From NCBI GenBank assembly GCA_951812625.1, contig CATOSP010000002.1:372001-436000 (forward strand): DNA of 64,000 bases, given 5' to 3'. Each line of letters opens with the position of its first letter. The stretch's first letter is position 1. The notes beneath the pieces are model-generated. The model had not been told where the DNA came from. It saw nothing but the letters and a program-made list of their open reading frames with translations, and ran no database searches. The DNA comes from an uncultured Dehalococcoidia bacterium (GTDB lineage: Bacteria; Chloroflexota; Dehalococcoidia; Lucifugimonadales; UBA3495). Below are positions 35,363 to 43,912 of this stretch, one piece after another. The position numbers and the translations under genes were made by a program.

Positions 35363-36064
35363 ATGGACCGTGTTGGGGACGCTCCAGGCCCGAGGGCTTC
35401 AGGGCCGTCGGGGATATACACTGACTTCTTTCTCCTACAACTGGCCGCGCTGGTGTTCCTGTGCGACCAGTTCACCAAGTTTCTTGTCCGGGCATTTCTC
35501 CCCTTCCGGGATTCGTTCCCGGCTGACGGGTTCTTCCGACTGACCCACACGCACAACACCGGCAGCGCATTCGGGCTGTTTCAAGGCCACAACTTCCCCC
35601 TGATACTGGTGGCCATCTTCGGGGTCGGGGTCCTGGTGTTGGTCTACTACAGCCAGAAGCGGCGTACCAACCTGCTGCGTGCGAGCCTCGCCCTGCAAAT
35701 CGGGGGGGCACTCGGTAACCTTATCGACCGGGTGCGGTTGGGTCACGTTACAGATTTTCTTGACGTGGGGCCGTGGCCGGTGTTCAACATCGCCGATTCG
35801 TCGATAGTGGTCGGGTTAGTGATCCTGGGCTGGATTTTTCTTGGGCCGGGGAACAGGGTGTCCAGCCGTACACCAACTGCTGAATTGACCATCTCAGGAC
35901 GGGCAGATTCGCCGGATGGTCTTGCAGTGAACGTAATAGTCTGTCCTGTCTGCGGCGGGAGTCTGGACAGTGTGCCCCACGGCAGGCGATGCGCTTCATG
36001 CGGAGTAGCGCTCCTGGCGCAGGGTGCTATCGAGTCCGATCCGGTGGACACGGGCCGGGAATAG
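35363..36064 (+). CDS. lspA: Signal peptidase II with a C-terminal zinc ribbon
   Basis: A 233-residue lipoprotein signal peptidase, an inner-membrane aspartyl protease that cleaves prolipoproteins before the lipidated Cys. Four membrane segments are seen (about 23-45, 78-96, 104-122, 142-160). The conserved HTHNTGSAFG and catalytic Asp131 (HVTDF) and Asp145 (FNIADSS) are present. The domain ends near residue 165, but the protein continues with a linker and a CPVC...CASC ribbon (Cys194, 197, 210, 213). That fusion is unusual for LspA. rluD follows with two bases between stop and start. The host makes several lipoproteins in this same window. Confidence 0.9.
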   Translation: MDRVGDAPGPRASGPSGIYTDFFLLQLAALVFLCDQFTKFLVRAFLPFRDSFPADGFFRLTHTHNTGSAFGLFQGHNFPLILVAIFGVGVLVLVYYSQKRRTNLLRASLALQIGGALGNLIDRVRLGHVTDFLDVGPWPVFNIADSSIVVGLVILGWIFLGPGNRVSSRTPTAELTISGRADSPDGLAVNVIVCPVCGGSLDSVPHGRRCASCGVALLAQGAIESDPVDTGRE

Positions 36065-36066
36065 AA

Positions 36067-36984
36067 GTGGCAGCCCCAACCACCAGCGAGTACAGGGTAG
36101 GCGCCGGAGAGGTCCGGCTGGACGTGTACCTGTCCCAACAGCGATCAGACCTCACCAGGGCCCAGTTGCAGAAACTGATAGCCGACGGATATGTGAAGCT
36201 GAACGGGTCGCCGGCCAGGGCTTCGCAAAGGGTTAGGACGGGGGACCGGGTCTTGCTGACAGTGCCGCCGCCGCGCCCCACGGACTTAATGCCGCAACGG
36301 ATTCCCCTGGACGTGGTCTATCAGGATGGGGATGTGGCGGTCGTGGACAAGCCCGCCGGGCTCCCGGTCCATCCAGGGCCGGGCCATCCGGACGGAACTC
36401 TCGTAAACGGACTGCTGGCCCTGTGTCCGGATATCCAGGGAATCGGGGGTGACATTCGTCCCGGAATAGTCCACCGGCTGGACAAGGACACCTCCGGGCT
36501 GATGGCCGTTGCCAAGACCCACGCCGCCCACCAATCCCTTTCCGGGCAGTTGAAGTCGCGCCGTGTGACCAAGGGCTACCTTGCCCTGGCGACAGGGGAG
36601 GTTGCGCCTGCCGAGGGAATGATAGACGCGCCAATCGCCAGGGATACCCGAAACCGGAAGCGCATGGCGGTAACCGCTGGAGGGCGGGAGGCCCGAACCA
36701 GCTACCGGACGTTGGGGAACCCATCCGGCCACACCCTGCTTGAGTTGTACCTGGAGACAGGGCGCACCCACCAGATCCGGGTACATCTGGCATACCTGGG
36801 CCATCCCCTTCTGGGTGACGAAACCTATGGCCGCACCAGCCCGCTGCTTTCCCGCCAGTTCCTCCACGCCCGCCACCTCGGTTTCGAGCATCCCACCAGT
36901 GGTGAATGGATGGACTTCCATTCCCGGATTCCCGGTGATCTGACTACGGTGTTGGAGTATCTCGGCGCGCAGACGACGGGATAG
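36067..36984 (+). CDS. rluD: RluD-family 23S rRNA pseudouridine synthase
   Basis: A 305-residue pseudouridine synthase. An N-terminal S4 RNA-binding domain (LDVYLSQQRSDLTRAQLQKLIADGYVKLNG) precedes the catalytic domain, with the nucleophilic Asp in HRLDKDTSGLM. GREARTSYRTL and GRTHQIRVHLAYLGHPLLGDETYG complete the family motif set. Start is GTG 36067, two bases after the lspA stop; the frame is open further upstream inside lspA but that part is not family-like. The lspA-rluD order is widely conserved in bacteria, which supports both calls. Confidence 0.93.
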   Translation: MAAPTTSEYRVGAGEVRLDVYLSQQRSDLTRAQLQKLIADGYVKLNGSPARASQRVRTGDRVLLTVPPPRPTDLMPQRIPLDVVYQDGDVAVVDKPAGLPVHPGPGHPDGTLVNGLLALCPDIQGIGGDIRPGIVHRLDKDTSGLMAVAKTHAAHQSLSGQLKSRRVTKGYLALATGEVAPAEGMIDAPIARDTRNRKRMAVTAGGREARTSYRTLGNPSGHTLLELYLETGRTHQIRVHLAYLGHPLLGDETYGRTSPLLSRQFLHARHLGFEHPTSGEWMDFHSRIPGDLTTVLEYLGAQTTG

Positions 36985-37022
36985 CGTCATTCTGCGATGC
37001 GGATCCTCCACGGCCGCGCGGA
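36983..37022 (-). repeat. Short GC-rich intergenic repeat, copy 3
   Basis: On the minus strand CGCGCGGCCGTGGAGGATCC is followed by GCATCGCAGA, matching the core of the copies at 28065 and 29790. It lies between rluD and gltX. Confidence 0.45.
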
Positions 37023-37098
37023 ATTCCCGCGCCCTTACAGACCTGTCCCCCGGCGCCTTCATGGTACAATGGTTTCGCTGTCATAAGGAGGCGGAGAC

Positions 37099-38568
37099 GT
37101 GGCGGAAAACGTCCGTGTCAGGTTTGCTCCCAGCCCCACCGGTGAGCCGCACATCGGCAACATCCGCACCGCGCTTTTCAACTGGCTCTTTGCCCGGCGG
37201 CACGGCGGTGAGTTCGTGGTCCGGGTCGAAGATACCGATCAGGAACGCCTCGTTCCCGGCGCTCTTGAAGCGGTGCTGGAAAGCCTGGACTGGTTGAAAA
37301 TCGACTGGGACGAGGGTCCTCGCGTCGACGGCCCTCACGCCCCTTACGTCCAATCGCAAAGGCTGGACATTTACAAGGATTTGGCGCGGAAGCTGGTGGA
37401 TAAGGGGGTCGCCTATCCCTGTTACTGCACCCGGGAGCGCCTGGACGAAATGCGCAAAGAGCAGCAGCGCACCAGGCAAGGTTCCGGTTACGACCGCCGC
37501 TGCCTTCATCTTTCCGACCAGGAACGCCGGGACCTCGAAGCGGAAGGTGCGCCGTCAGTTATCCGGTTCGCCATGCCTACATCCGGGGTAACCGAGGTTG
37601 AGGACCTGATACGCGGCCACGTTGAATGGCGCAACGAATTGCTGGACGACTTCGTCATCCTGAAGTCCGACGGCTTCCCGACATACCATCTTGGAGTGGT
37701 CACCGATGATCACCTGATGGAGATCAGCCACGTGCTGCGGGCCGAGGAGTGGTTGCCCAGCACACCGCGCCACCTACAGCTTTACCAGGCGCTGGATTTT
37801 GAGCCGCCCAAGTTTGGTCACCTGCCTATTATCATGGGCCCCGACCGCGCCAAGCTGTCCAAGCGCCACGGCGCGACGGCGCTTCTGGACTACCGGGAGG
37901 AAGGTTACCTCCCCGAAGCCCTGCTCAATTTCATGGTCCTGCTGGGTTGGGCGCTGGACGACAAGACCGAGGTCATGTCCACCGATACCATCATCAGCGA
38001 GTTCTCCCTCGAGGGCGTCACCAAGTCGTCGGCCATCTTTGACCGTGAGAAGCTGACCTGGATGAATGGCGTATACATCCGTGACCTAAGCGCGGAGGAA
38101 CTCGCCGACCGGTTGCTGCCGTTCCTAGGGCGGGACCTGCCGCCGGGGCTTTTGCCGGTGGACCGGGACTACCTGGTCAATATTGCTCCGCTGATCCAGG
38201 AGCGAATCAAGCTCCTCTCCGACGCCGCGGGGATGACCCAGTATTTCTTCGAAGACCTGCCGGTGTATGACCCGAACATGCTGGTGCAGCGGGGGATGGA
38301 TGCAGCCTCGACTCATCCCGCTTTGCAGGCCGCACTAGAGCACCTCAAGGAAAGCCCCAGCTTTGGGCACGAACACCTGGAACAGACACTCCGCGAGGTT
38401 GGTCAGGAACTTGGCCTCGGGCCACGGCAGTTCTTCGGCTCCCTGCGAGTTGCTGTGACCGGGCGCACCGCCACTCCACCGCTGTTCGAGACGATGGAAG
38501 TCCTGGGCAGGGACCGGGTGCTTCGTCGCCTCAGCCGGGCCTGTGAAGTGATCAACCAGTTGATCTGA
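37099..38568 (+). CDS. gltX: Glutamyl-tRNA synthetase
   Basis: A 489-residue class I synthetase that charges tRNA with glutamate. The nucleotide-binding motifs are HIGN at residues 18-21 and KLSKRHG starting near residue 252. The family sequences APSPTGEPH, VRVEDTDQERLV and YHLGVVTDDHLM are intact, followed by the helical anticodon-binding domain. The start is GTG with AAGGAGGCGGAGAC upstream; TACAAT at 37065-37070 is a possible -10. glnS lies 66 bases downstream, so this enzyme is expected to be discriminating (Glu only) if GlnRS supplies Gln-tRNA. Confidence 0.96.
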   Translation: MAENVRVRFAPSPTGEPHIGNIRTALFNWLFARRHGGEFVVRVEDTDQERLVPGALEAVLESLDWLKIDWDEGPRVDGPHAPYVQSQRLDIYKDLARKLVDKGVAYPCYCTRERLDEMRKEQQRTRQGSGYDRRCLHLSDQERRDLEAEGAPSVIRFAMPTSGVTEVEDLIRGHVEWRNELLDDFVILKSDGFPTYHLGVVTDDHLMEISHVLRAEEWLPSTPRHLQLYQALDFEPPKFGHLPIIMGPDRAKLSKRHGATALLDYREEGYLPEALLNFMVLLGWALDDKTEVMSTDTIISEFSLEGVTKSSAIFDREKLTWMNGVYIRDLSAEELADRLLPFLGRDLPPGLLPVDRDYLVNIAPLIQERIKLLSDAAGMTQYFFEDLPVYDPNMLVQRGMDAASTHPALQAALEHLKESPSFGHEHLEQTLREVGQELGLGPRQFFGSLRVAVTGRTATPPLFETMEVLGRDRVLRRLSRACEVINQLI

Positions 38569-38634
38569 CCTGGCACGCGTTTCAGCTACCTGCAACCTCT
38601 CCACTACCACTACCATTGCTATAGGTAAAGAAGT

Positions 38635-40332
38635 ATGACCTCCGAAGAGTCCTCGGGTTCCTCCGACTTCATACATGACATAATCGCCGACCACATGGCC
38701 AGCAACCGTTTCGGCGGCCGGATAGTGACCCGTTTCCCTCCCGAACCCAACGGTTACCTGCATATCGGCCACGCCAAGGCGATTGCGGTCGACTTCGGGA
38801 TCGCGTCGGAGTTTGAGGGCGGCAGATGCCATCTGCGTTTCGACGACACCAACCCCAGCCGTGAGGAAACCGAGTACGTTGAGTCGATCATGGAGGACGT
38901 ACGCTGGTTGGGCTGGGACTGGGGAGAGCACCTTTACTATGCCTCCGACTACTTCGACCAACTCTACGACTACGCTGTAGCGCTAGTGCGCAAAGGTAAA
39001 GCCTACGTCTGTGACCTGTCGGCGGAGGAAATGAGGGAATACCGGGGAACCCTGACGACTCCGGGTAAGAACAGCCCGTACCGGGACCGCCCGGTGGAGG
39101 AGAACCTGGACCTGCTCGATCGGATGAAGGCAGGGGAGTTCGAGGACGGGGCGCGTGTGCTGCGGGCGAAGATTGACATGGCCTCTCCCAACCTGAACAT
39201 GCGGGACCCGGTGCTGTACCGCATCCTGCATGAATCTCACCACCGGACCGGGGACAAGTGGTGTATCTATCCAACCTATGATTTTGCCCACGGCCAGTCC
39301 GACTCGATCGAGGGAATCACCCATTCCATCTGCACGCTGGAATTTGAGGACCACAGGCCGCTCTACGACTGGTTCCTGGATGAACTCGACATTTACCACC
39401 CCCAGCAGATAGAGTTCGCCCGACTGAACGTTAGCCATACGGTGGTCAGCAAGCGAAGACTACTGCAGCTGGTGAATGAGGGACACGTTTCCGGTTGGGA
39501 TGATCCCCGAATGCCCACCCTGTCGGCGATGCGCCGGCGTGGTTACACTCCCGAGGCCATACGCAAGTTTGTCGATGGTACCGGGATCGTCAAGCGCAAT
39601 GCCCTGGTGGACCTGGGGCAACTGGAGAATTGCGTCCGCGAAGACCTGAACCTCAGGGCTCCCAGGGTTATGGCTGTCCTGAACCCCCTCAAGGTTGTCA
39701 TCGACAACTACCCGGAAGGTGGGGAGGAGGAGTTCGACGCGATCAACAACCCAGAGGACCCTTCCATGGGTTCTCGCAAGGTGCCCTTCTCCAGGGTGAT
39801 TTACATTGAGAGGGACGACTTCCGGGAGGACCCGCCGCGGCGGTTCTTCCGCCTTGCCCCGGGCAGAGAGGTGCGGCTGCGCTATGGCTGCTACATCACC
39901 TGCGTCGACGTGGTGAAGGACGAGGCGACTGGAGAAGTGGTCGAGCTTCATTGCACCTATGACCCTGAGTCCCGAGGTGGTTCGTCCCCCGACGGACGCA
40001 GGGTGCGCGCCACACTGCACTGGGTCTCGGCGTCGCACGCCGTGGATGCCGAAGTGCGATTGTACGACCATCTCTTCAACTCACCCGTGCCGGGCAGCGA
40101 GGAAGGCGGGGACTTCAAGGCTGACCTTAACCGCAACTCGCTGGAGGTCCTGACCGGCTGCAAGGTCGAGCCCAGTCTTGCCGGAGCGGCACCGGGAAGC
40201 CGCTACCAGTTTGAGAGACAGGGCTACTTCTGCATCGATGCGGTGGACTCCACCCCCGAAAGGCTGGTCTTCAACCGCACGGTCCCCCTTCGCGATAGCT
40301 GGGCCAGGATCGAGCAGTCCCAGCAGCAATAG
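38635..40332 (+). CDS. glnS: Glutaminyl-tRNA synthetase
   Basis: A 565-residue class I synthetase that charges tRNA-Gln directly. Seen are [16 protein letters not shown] (HIGH at 43-46), RFDDTNP, the VVSKRRL motif near residue 270, the [15 protein letters not shown] region specific to GlnRS, and the C-terminal two-barrel anticodon-binding domain ending VPLRDSW. Length and domains are complete. Most bacteria form Gln-tRNA by amidation instead; GlnRS in bacteria derives from transfer from eukaryotes, so its place beside gltX is noteworthy. A hairpin terminator follows 35 bases after the stop. Confidence 0.96.
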   Translation: MTSEESSGSSDFIHDIIADHMASNRFGGRIVTRFPPEPNGYLHIGHAKAIAVDFGIASEFEGGRCHLRFDDTNPSREETEYVESIMEDVRWLGWDWGEHLYYASDYFDQLYDYAVALVRKGKAYVCDLSAEEMREYRGTLTTPGKNSPYRDRPVEENLDLLDRMKAGEFEDGARVLRAKIDMASPNLNMRDPVLYRILHESHHRTGDKWCIYPTYDFAHGQSDSIEGITHSICTLEFEDHRPLYDWFLDELDIYHPQQIEFARLNVSHTVVSKRRLLQLVNEGHVSGWDDPRMPTLSAMRRRGYTPEAIRKFVDGTGIVKRNALVDLGQLENCVREDLNLRAPRVMAVLNPLKVVIDNYPEGGEEEFDAINNPEDPSMGSRKVPFSRVIYIERDDFREDPPRRFFRLAPGREVRLRYGCYITCVDVVKDEATGEVVELHCTYDPESRGGSSPDGRRVRATLHWVSASHAVDAEVRLYDHLFNSPVPGSEEGGDFKADLNRNSLEVLTGCKVEPSLAGAAPGSRYQFERQGYFCIDAVDSTPERLVFNRTVPLRDSWARIEQSQQQ

Positions 40333-40366
40333 GCGGGAAAACAGCCGGTTCTCTCCGCGATTTTTG

Positions 40367-40405
40367 CTTCGAGCCACTCAGCCCCGGATGGCTCGAAGGC
40401 TGCTT
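40367..40405 (+). terminator. Hairpin terminator after glnS
   Basis: CTTCGAGCCA (40367-40376) pairs perfectly with TGGCTCGAAG (40389-40398) around a 12-base loop, followed by GCTGCTTTTCC. Ten-base-pair stem, short T-run. Confidence 0.5.
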
Positions 40406-40588
40406 TTCCGGGGCGTCGGACTGAGAGGATGTGGCTCTTTCCTGCAGCCCCGGCAATGGAATCCGGCCCGCTGGAAGAGATTCCCCCCCAGTCATGGCTA
40501 TCCAGCCTGCAAGCAGCGGGCCTAGGCAAGACGGGCGTCTCAAATCAACAATATTTTGAAATTAGTTTAAAATATGCTCAAAAAAGAC

Positions 40589-40900
40589 TTGACAGCCACT
40601 AGTTTCGACCGCGTATCCTTAATACCAGTCGGGTTGGAGTGGGGAAGTGTGGCCCCCAATGCTTTGGAGACCGGAGGAAAGGAGGTGGTCGAGAGACATA
40701 AATGCAGGGACCGATGAGTCCCAGCCGGCTCCAACCCCGCTCGCGATGAGCTTCGAAGCCGAGTACCTGACCGTAGGCCTGTCTTCATTTCAAGATTATC
40801 GGCGGCAACCCTGTTATCGTCATTCATCTTAAGCAGGCCGTTGGTCGAGAACAGCTTCGAAGAGGGCGAGGCATAAGCTAAAATTCGCAGAAGGGTTTGG
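40589..40900 (+). promoter_or_regulatory. Structured leader of the MBL hydrolase gene with chained mini-ORFs
   Basis: An AT-rich stretch (40545-40590) ends in TTGACA (40589-40594) with a weak TATCCT 19 bases on. Downstream, GGGTTGGAG (about 40629) can pair with CTCCAACCC (about 40729), enclosing a GGGAC/GTCCC hairpin. AAAGGAGGTGGTC near 40679 is almost the full anti-Shine-Dalgarno complement. Behind it lie three small frames joined by ATGA overlaps: MVERHKCRDR, then MSPSRLQPRSR, then a 28-codon frame starting MSFEAEYLT. Together these suggest a regulatory or peptide leader. No known riboswitch class was recognised. Confidence 0.35.
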
Positions 40901-41743
40901 GTGTTTAAGATGATGTCGACAGCTGTAAAGGTGATAAGCGATGGTGTGATCAAACTCGACGCAGGTTCGATGTTCGGGCAGGTGCCCAAGGTCGCCTGGG
41001 AGAACACAGTGGTGACCGACCGGAAGAACCGGATGACACTGGGCCTTAACTGCCTGCTGCTCCAGGTATGCGGGCAGAACATTCTGGTAGATACCGGTGT
41101 GGGTTCCAAGGAAGCGGCAATCGAAGACCGGGAGCAACTGGGTCTAGTTCCCAGCAGGCTCCTCAGAGGGCTGAAGGGCATGGGGCTGGGTCCCAAAGAT
41201 ATTCATGCAGTAATTCTTACTCATCTTCATTTCGACCACAGTGGTGGTTGCACTCGGTTGGACCGTGCCGGTAACCTAGCCCCGACATTTCCCAAGGCCC
41301 AGTACTATGTGCAGCAGACCTGTTGGGACGAGGCGTGCAATCCTAACGAGAGGTGCCATGTCGGCCATCGTGTCGACAATTTCACGCCTATCAAGGAGCG
41401 TGACCAACTGACAATGCTGGACGGGGATACCGAAATTCTACCGGGCCTGAACGTCGTTGTTACTGATGGACATGCCAGGGGGCATCAGATGGTGATGTTC
41501 AATCACGGTGGCGAGCGGATAGTCTTCCTGGGGGACATCGTGCCGACGCCGCATCATCTGAATCTGCCGGTGATCTCCGCCTTTGACCGATCGCCGGAGG
41601 TGACTCTGGAGCAGAAGCGCGAGCTATCGTGCCGGGCGGAGAAGGAGGGGTGGCTGCTCGTGTTCTCCCACGGACACGACGTCCGCGCCGGTTACCTGGA
41701 GCGTCAGGGGGACATGTCTTACCTGCGTCCTGTGGACCTCTAG
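40901..41743 (+). CDS. Metallo-beta-lactamase-fold hydrolase
   Basis: A 280-residue MBL-fold enzyme. The metal-binding motif THLHFDHSGG is near residue 108, further ligands lie in DGHARGHQ and FLGDIVPTPHH, and a last His in VFSHGHDVRAGYL. This quorum-quenching-lactonase-like architecture is shared by many esterases and lactonases, and the substrate cannot be inferred. GTG 40901 has AAGGG five bases upstream; ATG 40910 or 40913 are alternatives. A long leader with small open frames precedes it and a 21-bp hairpin terminator follows. Confidence 0.85.
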   Translation: MFKMMSTAVKVISDGVIKLDAGSMFGQVPKVAWENTVVTDRKNRMTLGLNCLLLQVCGQNILVDTGVGSKEAAIEDREQLGLVPSRLLRGLKGMGLGPKDIHAVILTHLHFDHSGGCTRLDRAGNLAPTFPKAQYYVQQTCWDEACNPNERCHVGHRVDNFTPIKERDQLTMLDGDTEILPGLNVVVTDGHARGHQMVMFNHGGERIVFLGDIVPTPHHLNLPVISAFDRSPEVTLEQKRELSCRAEKEGWLLVFSHGHDVRAGYLERQGDMSYLRPVDL

Positions 41744-41783
41744 CTCTCCGGCTATAAGAACCAGACCGCTTACACCGAAACGG

Positions 41784-41827
41784 ACGGCGGCCTATCAACC
41801 CTCAGATGAGGGTTGATAGGCCGCCGT
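41784..41827. terminator. Bidirectional terminator between the MBL gene and mtaB
   Basis: A perfect 21-base-pair stem with a two-base loop: ACGGCGGCCTATC...CAACCCTCA against its exact complement, followed by TTAATATT on the plus side. The converging genes end 41 and 40 bases away, so it can serve both. Confidence 0.8.
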
Positions 41828-41866
41828 TAATATTGTGTGCACCACAGGCTTACGCTTGTCCTCGGG

Positions 41867-43222
41867 CTACGGGACTTCCACTGAAACCGTTTCACCCTCC
41901 AGCGCCATCAACCGGGCAGTGGTTATCCGGTCCCGTAATTCATCATCGGTCGCAGTCTTTACCCGGATGTAATTGTCCGTCAAACCCTGCCAGACTGGCC
42001 GTGGGCCATCACGGCGCGAGGACTCCCACAGCACTTGCCGGACTTTCCCCAACTGGCCCCGCCGGAACTCCGCAGACCCCCGGCTGGCAAGCTCAATCAT
42101 CTCGGCGGCGCGTTCCCTCTTTACCTGGGCCGGAGTGTTGTCCTCAAGGTAGGCGGCGCTGGTGCCTGGCCGCGGCGAAAATGGGAAGACGTGCATGTCG
42201 CTGAAGGACATCTGCTGGGCAAACTTGCGGCTTTCCTGGAACTCGGCGTCTCCCTCGCCGGGGAACCCAACTATTACGTCCGTAGTTATCCCGGCGTCGG
42301 GCATCCGGCCGCGTATCAGCTCCAGCGTCGCTTCGAACTGGGCGGTTGTGTAACGGCGGCGCATTGCCCGCAGCACCGGGTCGCTCCCGCTCTGGAGCGG
42401 TACGTGGAAGTGGGGACAAAGGCGGTTGTCCTGCCAGAGGTCAAGAAGCTGCGGGCTGATTTCGTGGGCCTGGAGCGATGATACCCTGATCCGGGAAATC
42501 GAAGTTTCCAGCAATAGCGTTTCGATAAGCGTGGGAAGAGTCATCCCCGGCAGGTCGTACCCATAGGTGCCTAGCTGCGTGCCGGTAAGCACCACTTCAT
42601 GATATCCACAACGGACCCGGTCGCTAATCTGCTCCACCAGTGACTCCGGCGGAATGCTCCGCTCCCGGCCCCGAACCTTGGGCACGATGCAGTAGGCGCA
42701 GACTTGGTTACAGCCTTCCTGGATCTTGATCATTGCCCGGTTCCGCGACGGGCTGGGCCACAGAGGAGATGCCGTCCCTAACGCGGTATGCTCCGCGTCA
42801 GACCGGTTGCGCCCGAGGGTTTCGGACACGATGTCGGGCAGCCGTTCCTTGTCAGTGTTGCCGACGACGACCGAAACGCCATCGACCTGGGCTAATTCTT
42901 CCCGGTGGCGCTGGGCGTAGCAGCCAGTGGCCACTATGAGTGCGGTGGGGTTGGCTCGATGGGCCTTGCGGAGCGCCTGCCGGGCCTTGGAGTCGGCGGT
43001 GAGGGTCACCGTGCATGTGTTGAGCACGAAGACATCGGCTGGATCTCCCGCATCCACAACCATGTAGCCGGACTCGGCGAACCGCCGGGCGAGTTGGTCG
43101 CTGTCGGCCTGGTTCAGTTTGCAGCCGTGGGTCTGTATGGATACCGTAGGCGCACCGATGTTGCCGAGGCTATCCAATGATAGCTGGCTGCTGGTCACCG
43201 GCAGCTGGTCGTTAACAGTCAA
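41867..43222 (-). CDS. mtaB: tRNA-t6A37 methylthiotransferase
   Basis: A 451-residue radical-SAM methylthiotransferase that converts t6A37 to ms2t6A37 in tRNAs reading ANN codons. The N-terminal UPF0004 domain carries HGCKLNQAD, NTCTVT and TGCYAQ (cluster cysteines). The radical-SAM motif is CNQVCAYC. The central sequence VLTGTQLGTYG and the C-terminal TRAM domain (LTDNYIRVKT) complete the family. The HGCK/NTC spacing matches MtaB rather than MiaB. The TTG start overlaps the end of the HEPN-like gene by 11 bases. Confidence 0.93.
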   Translation of the reverse strand: MTVNDQLPVTSSQLSLDSLGNIGAPTVSIQTHGCKLNQADSDQLARRFAESGYMVVDAGDPADVFVLNTCTVTLTADSKARQALRKAHRANPTALIVATGCYAQRHREELAQVDGVSVVVGNTDKERLPDIVSETLGRNRSDAEHTALGTASPLWPSPSRNRAMIKIQEGCNQVCAYCIVPKVRGRERSIPPESLVEQISDRVRCGYHEVVLTGTQLGTYGYDLPGMTLPTLIETLLLETSISRIRVSSLQAHEISPQLLDLWQDNRLCPHFHVPLQSGSDPVLRAMRRRYTTAQFEATLELIRGRMPDAGITTDVIVGFPGEGDAEFQESRKFAQQMSFSDMHVFPFSPRPGTSAAYLEDNTPAQVKRERAAEMIELASRGSAEFRRGQLGKVRQVLWESSRRDGPRPVWQGLTDNYIRVKTATDDELRDRITTARLMALEGETVSVEVP

Positions 43223-43598
43223 TGGGGGCCAACTCCCATAGGCGCTCTACGGCACTGGTAATGTCCTCGACTATAGGGAACAATCGATCGACCCTGGAAC
43301 GGGAGTCCCGGATTCCCTGGACCACTTCGCCGAAAGTGCGCAAGCGGTTGAACCCTTCCCGGATTCTCCGGTCACGGGTCTCCTCACCCAGGTCCGAGGC
43401 ATAGGCCCGCACCGCGTCATCTCCATCAAGCTCGACTCCGCGCGATAGGGCCACGCCCTTGACGGCCTGAGTCAGGCTGCCCCAGAGCAGGTCTTCCGCC
43501 CGGTTCCACCGCCCGGAACGCACGTGCTCCAGGGAATCTCCCAGCAGCCTCAAGCTCTGGTCGCGGTAGCGCAGGATTCGCCTGGTATCAATGGCCAA
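43212..43598 (-). CDS. PaREP1/HEPN-like helical protein
   Basis: A 128-residue all-helical protein with the pattern LEHVRSGRWNRAEDLLWGSLTQAVKGVALSRGVEL and later EGFNRLRTFGEVVQGI. It resembles the PaREP1/HEPN-like group, some of which are toxins or RNA-binding partners. The RxxxxH motif of RNase-active HEPN proteins is not seen, so activity is doubtful. Its stop overlaps the mtaB start by 11 bases, implying translational coupling to a tRNA-modification enzyme. No nucleotidyltransferase antitoxin partner adjoins. Confidence 0.6.
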   Translation of the reverse strand: MAIDTRRILRYRDQSLRLLGDSLEHVRSGRWNRAEDLLWGSLTQAVKGVALSRGVELDGDDAVRAYASDLGEETRDRRIREGFNRLRTFGEVVQGIRDSRSRVDRLFPIVEDITSAVERLWELAPIDC

Positions 43599-43643
43599 TG
43601 TCTCTTACCCTTCCGGTCTCGGCAGACTCAATTTCGGCATCTA

Positions 43644-43853
43644 TTACAGGCGTGACGCGGGCTTTTCGGTATTGATGGCTACAACAACACCGGACCGAAT
43701 GACAAATGCTGCTCGATAGGCTCTTCCACCGGGGTAGCTTTCAGCCCCAGGGTCTGTGAGACGGTAGCTCCCGGCAGGGGCATCAGGAACTTCCATCAAG
43801 CCCACTGTTCCGCCACATTCAAGCTCCTGCAGTATCGAATGTATCATTCCCAA
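43644..43853 (-). CDS. Small uncharacterised protein, doubtful
   Basis: A 69-codon frame starting at TTG (MGMIHSILQELECGG...). It shows plausible amino acid composition and a beta-rich second half (RAAFVIRSGVVVAIN), but no family and no clear ribosome-binding site. It lies between the TPP enzyme and the HEPN-like gene on the same strand, in an otherwise empty gap of about 310 bases. It could be spurious. Confidence 0.3.
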   Translation of the reverse strand: MGMIHSILQELECGGTVGLMEVPDAPAGSYRLTDPGAESYPGGRAYRAAFVIRSGVVVAINTEKPASRL

Positions 43854-43912
43854 ATCCGGACTCGGTGTGGTCTTCGTGCATCCTTCAGTGGATTGAGCGG
43901 CACCCGGAGATT

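Noticed and set aside
34609-35559. 316-codon minus-strand open frame
   Set aside because: Antisense to the alpha/beta hydrolase and the start of lspA; no recognisable domain.
40735-40760. Hammerhead-like core (CGATGAGTCCC) in the MBL leader
   Set aside because: The invariant CUGAUGA and GAAA parts are not both present.
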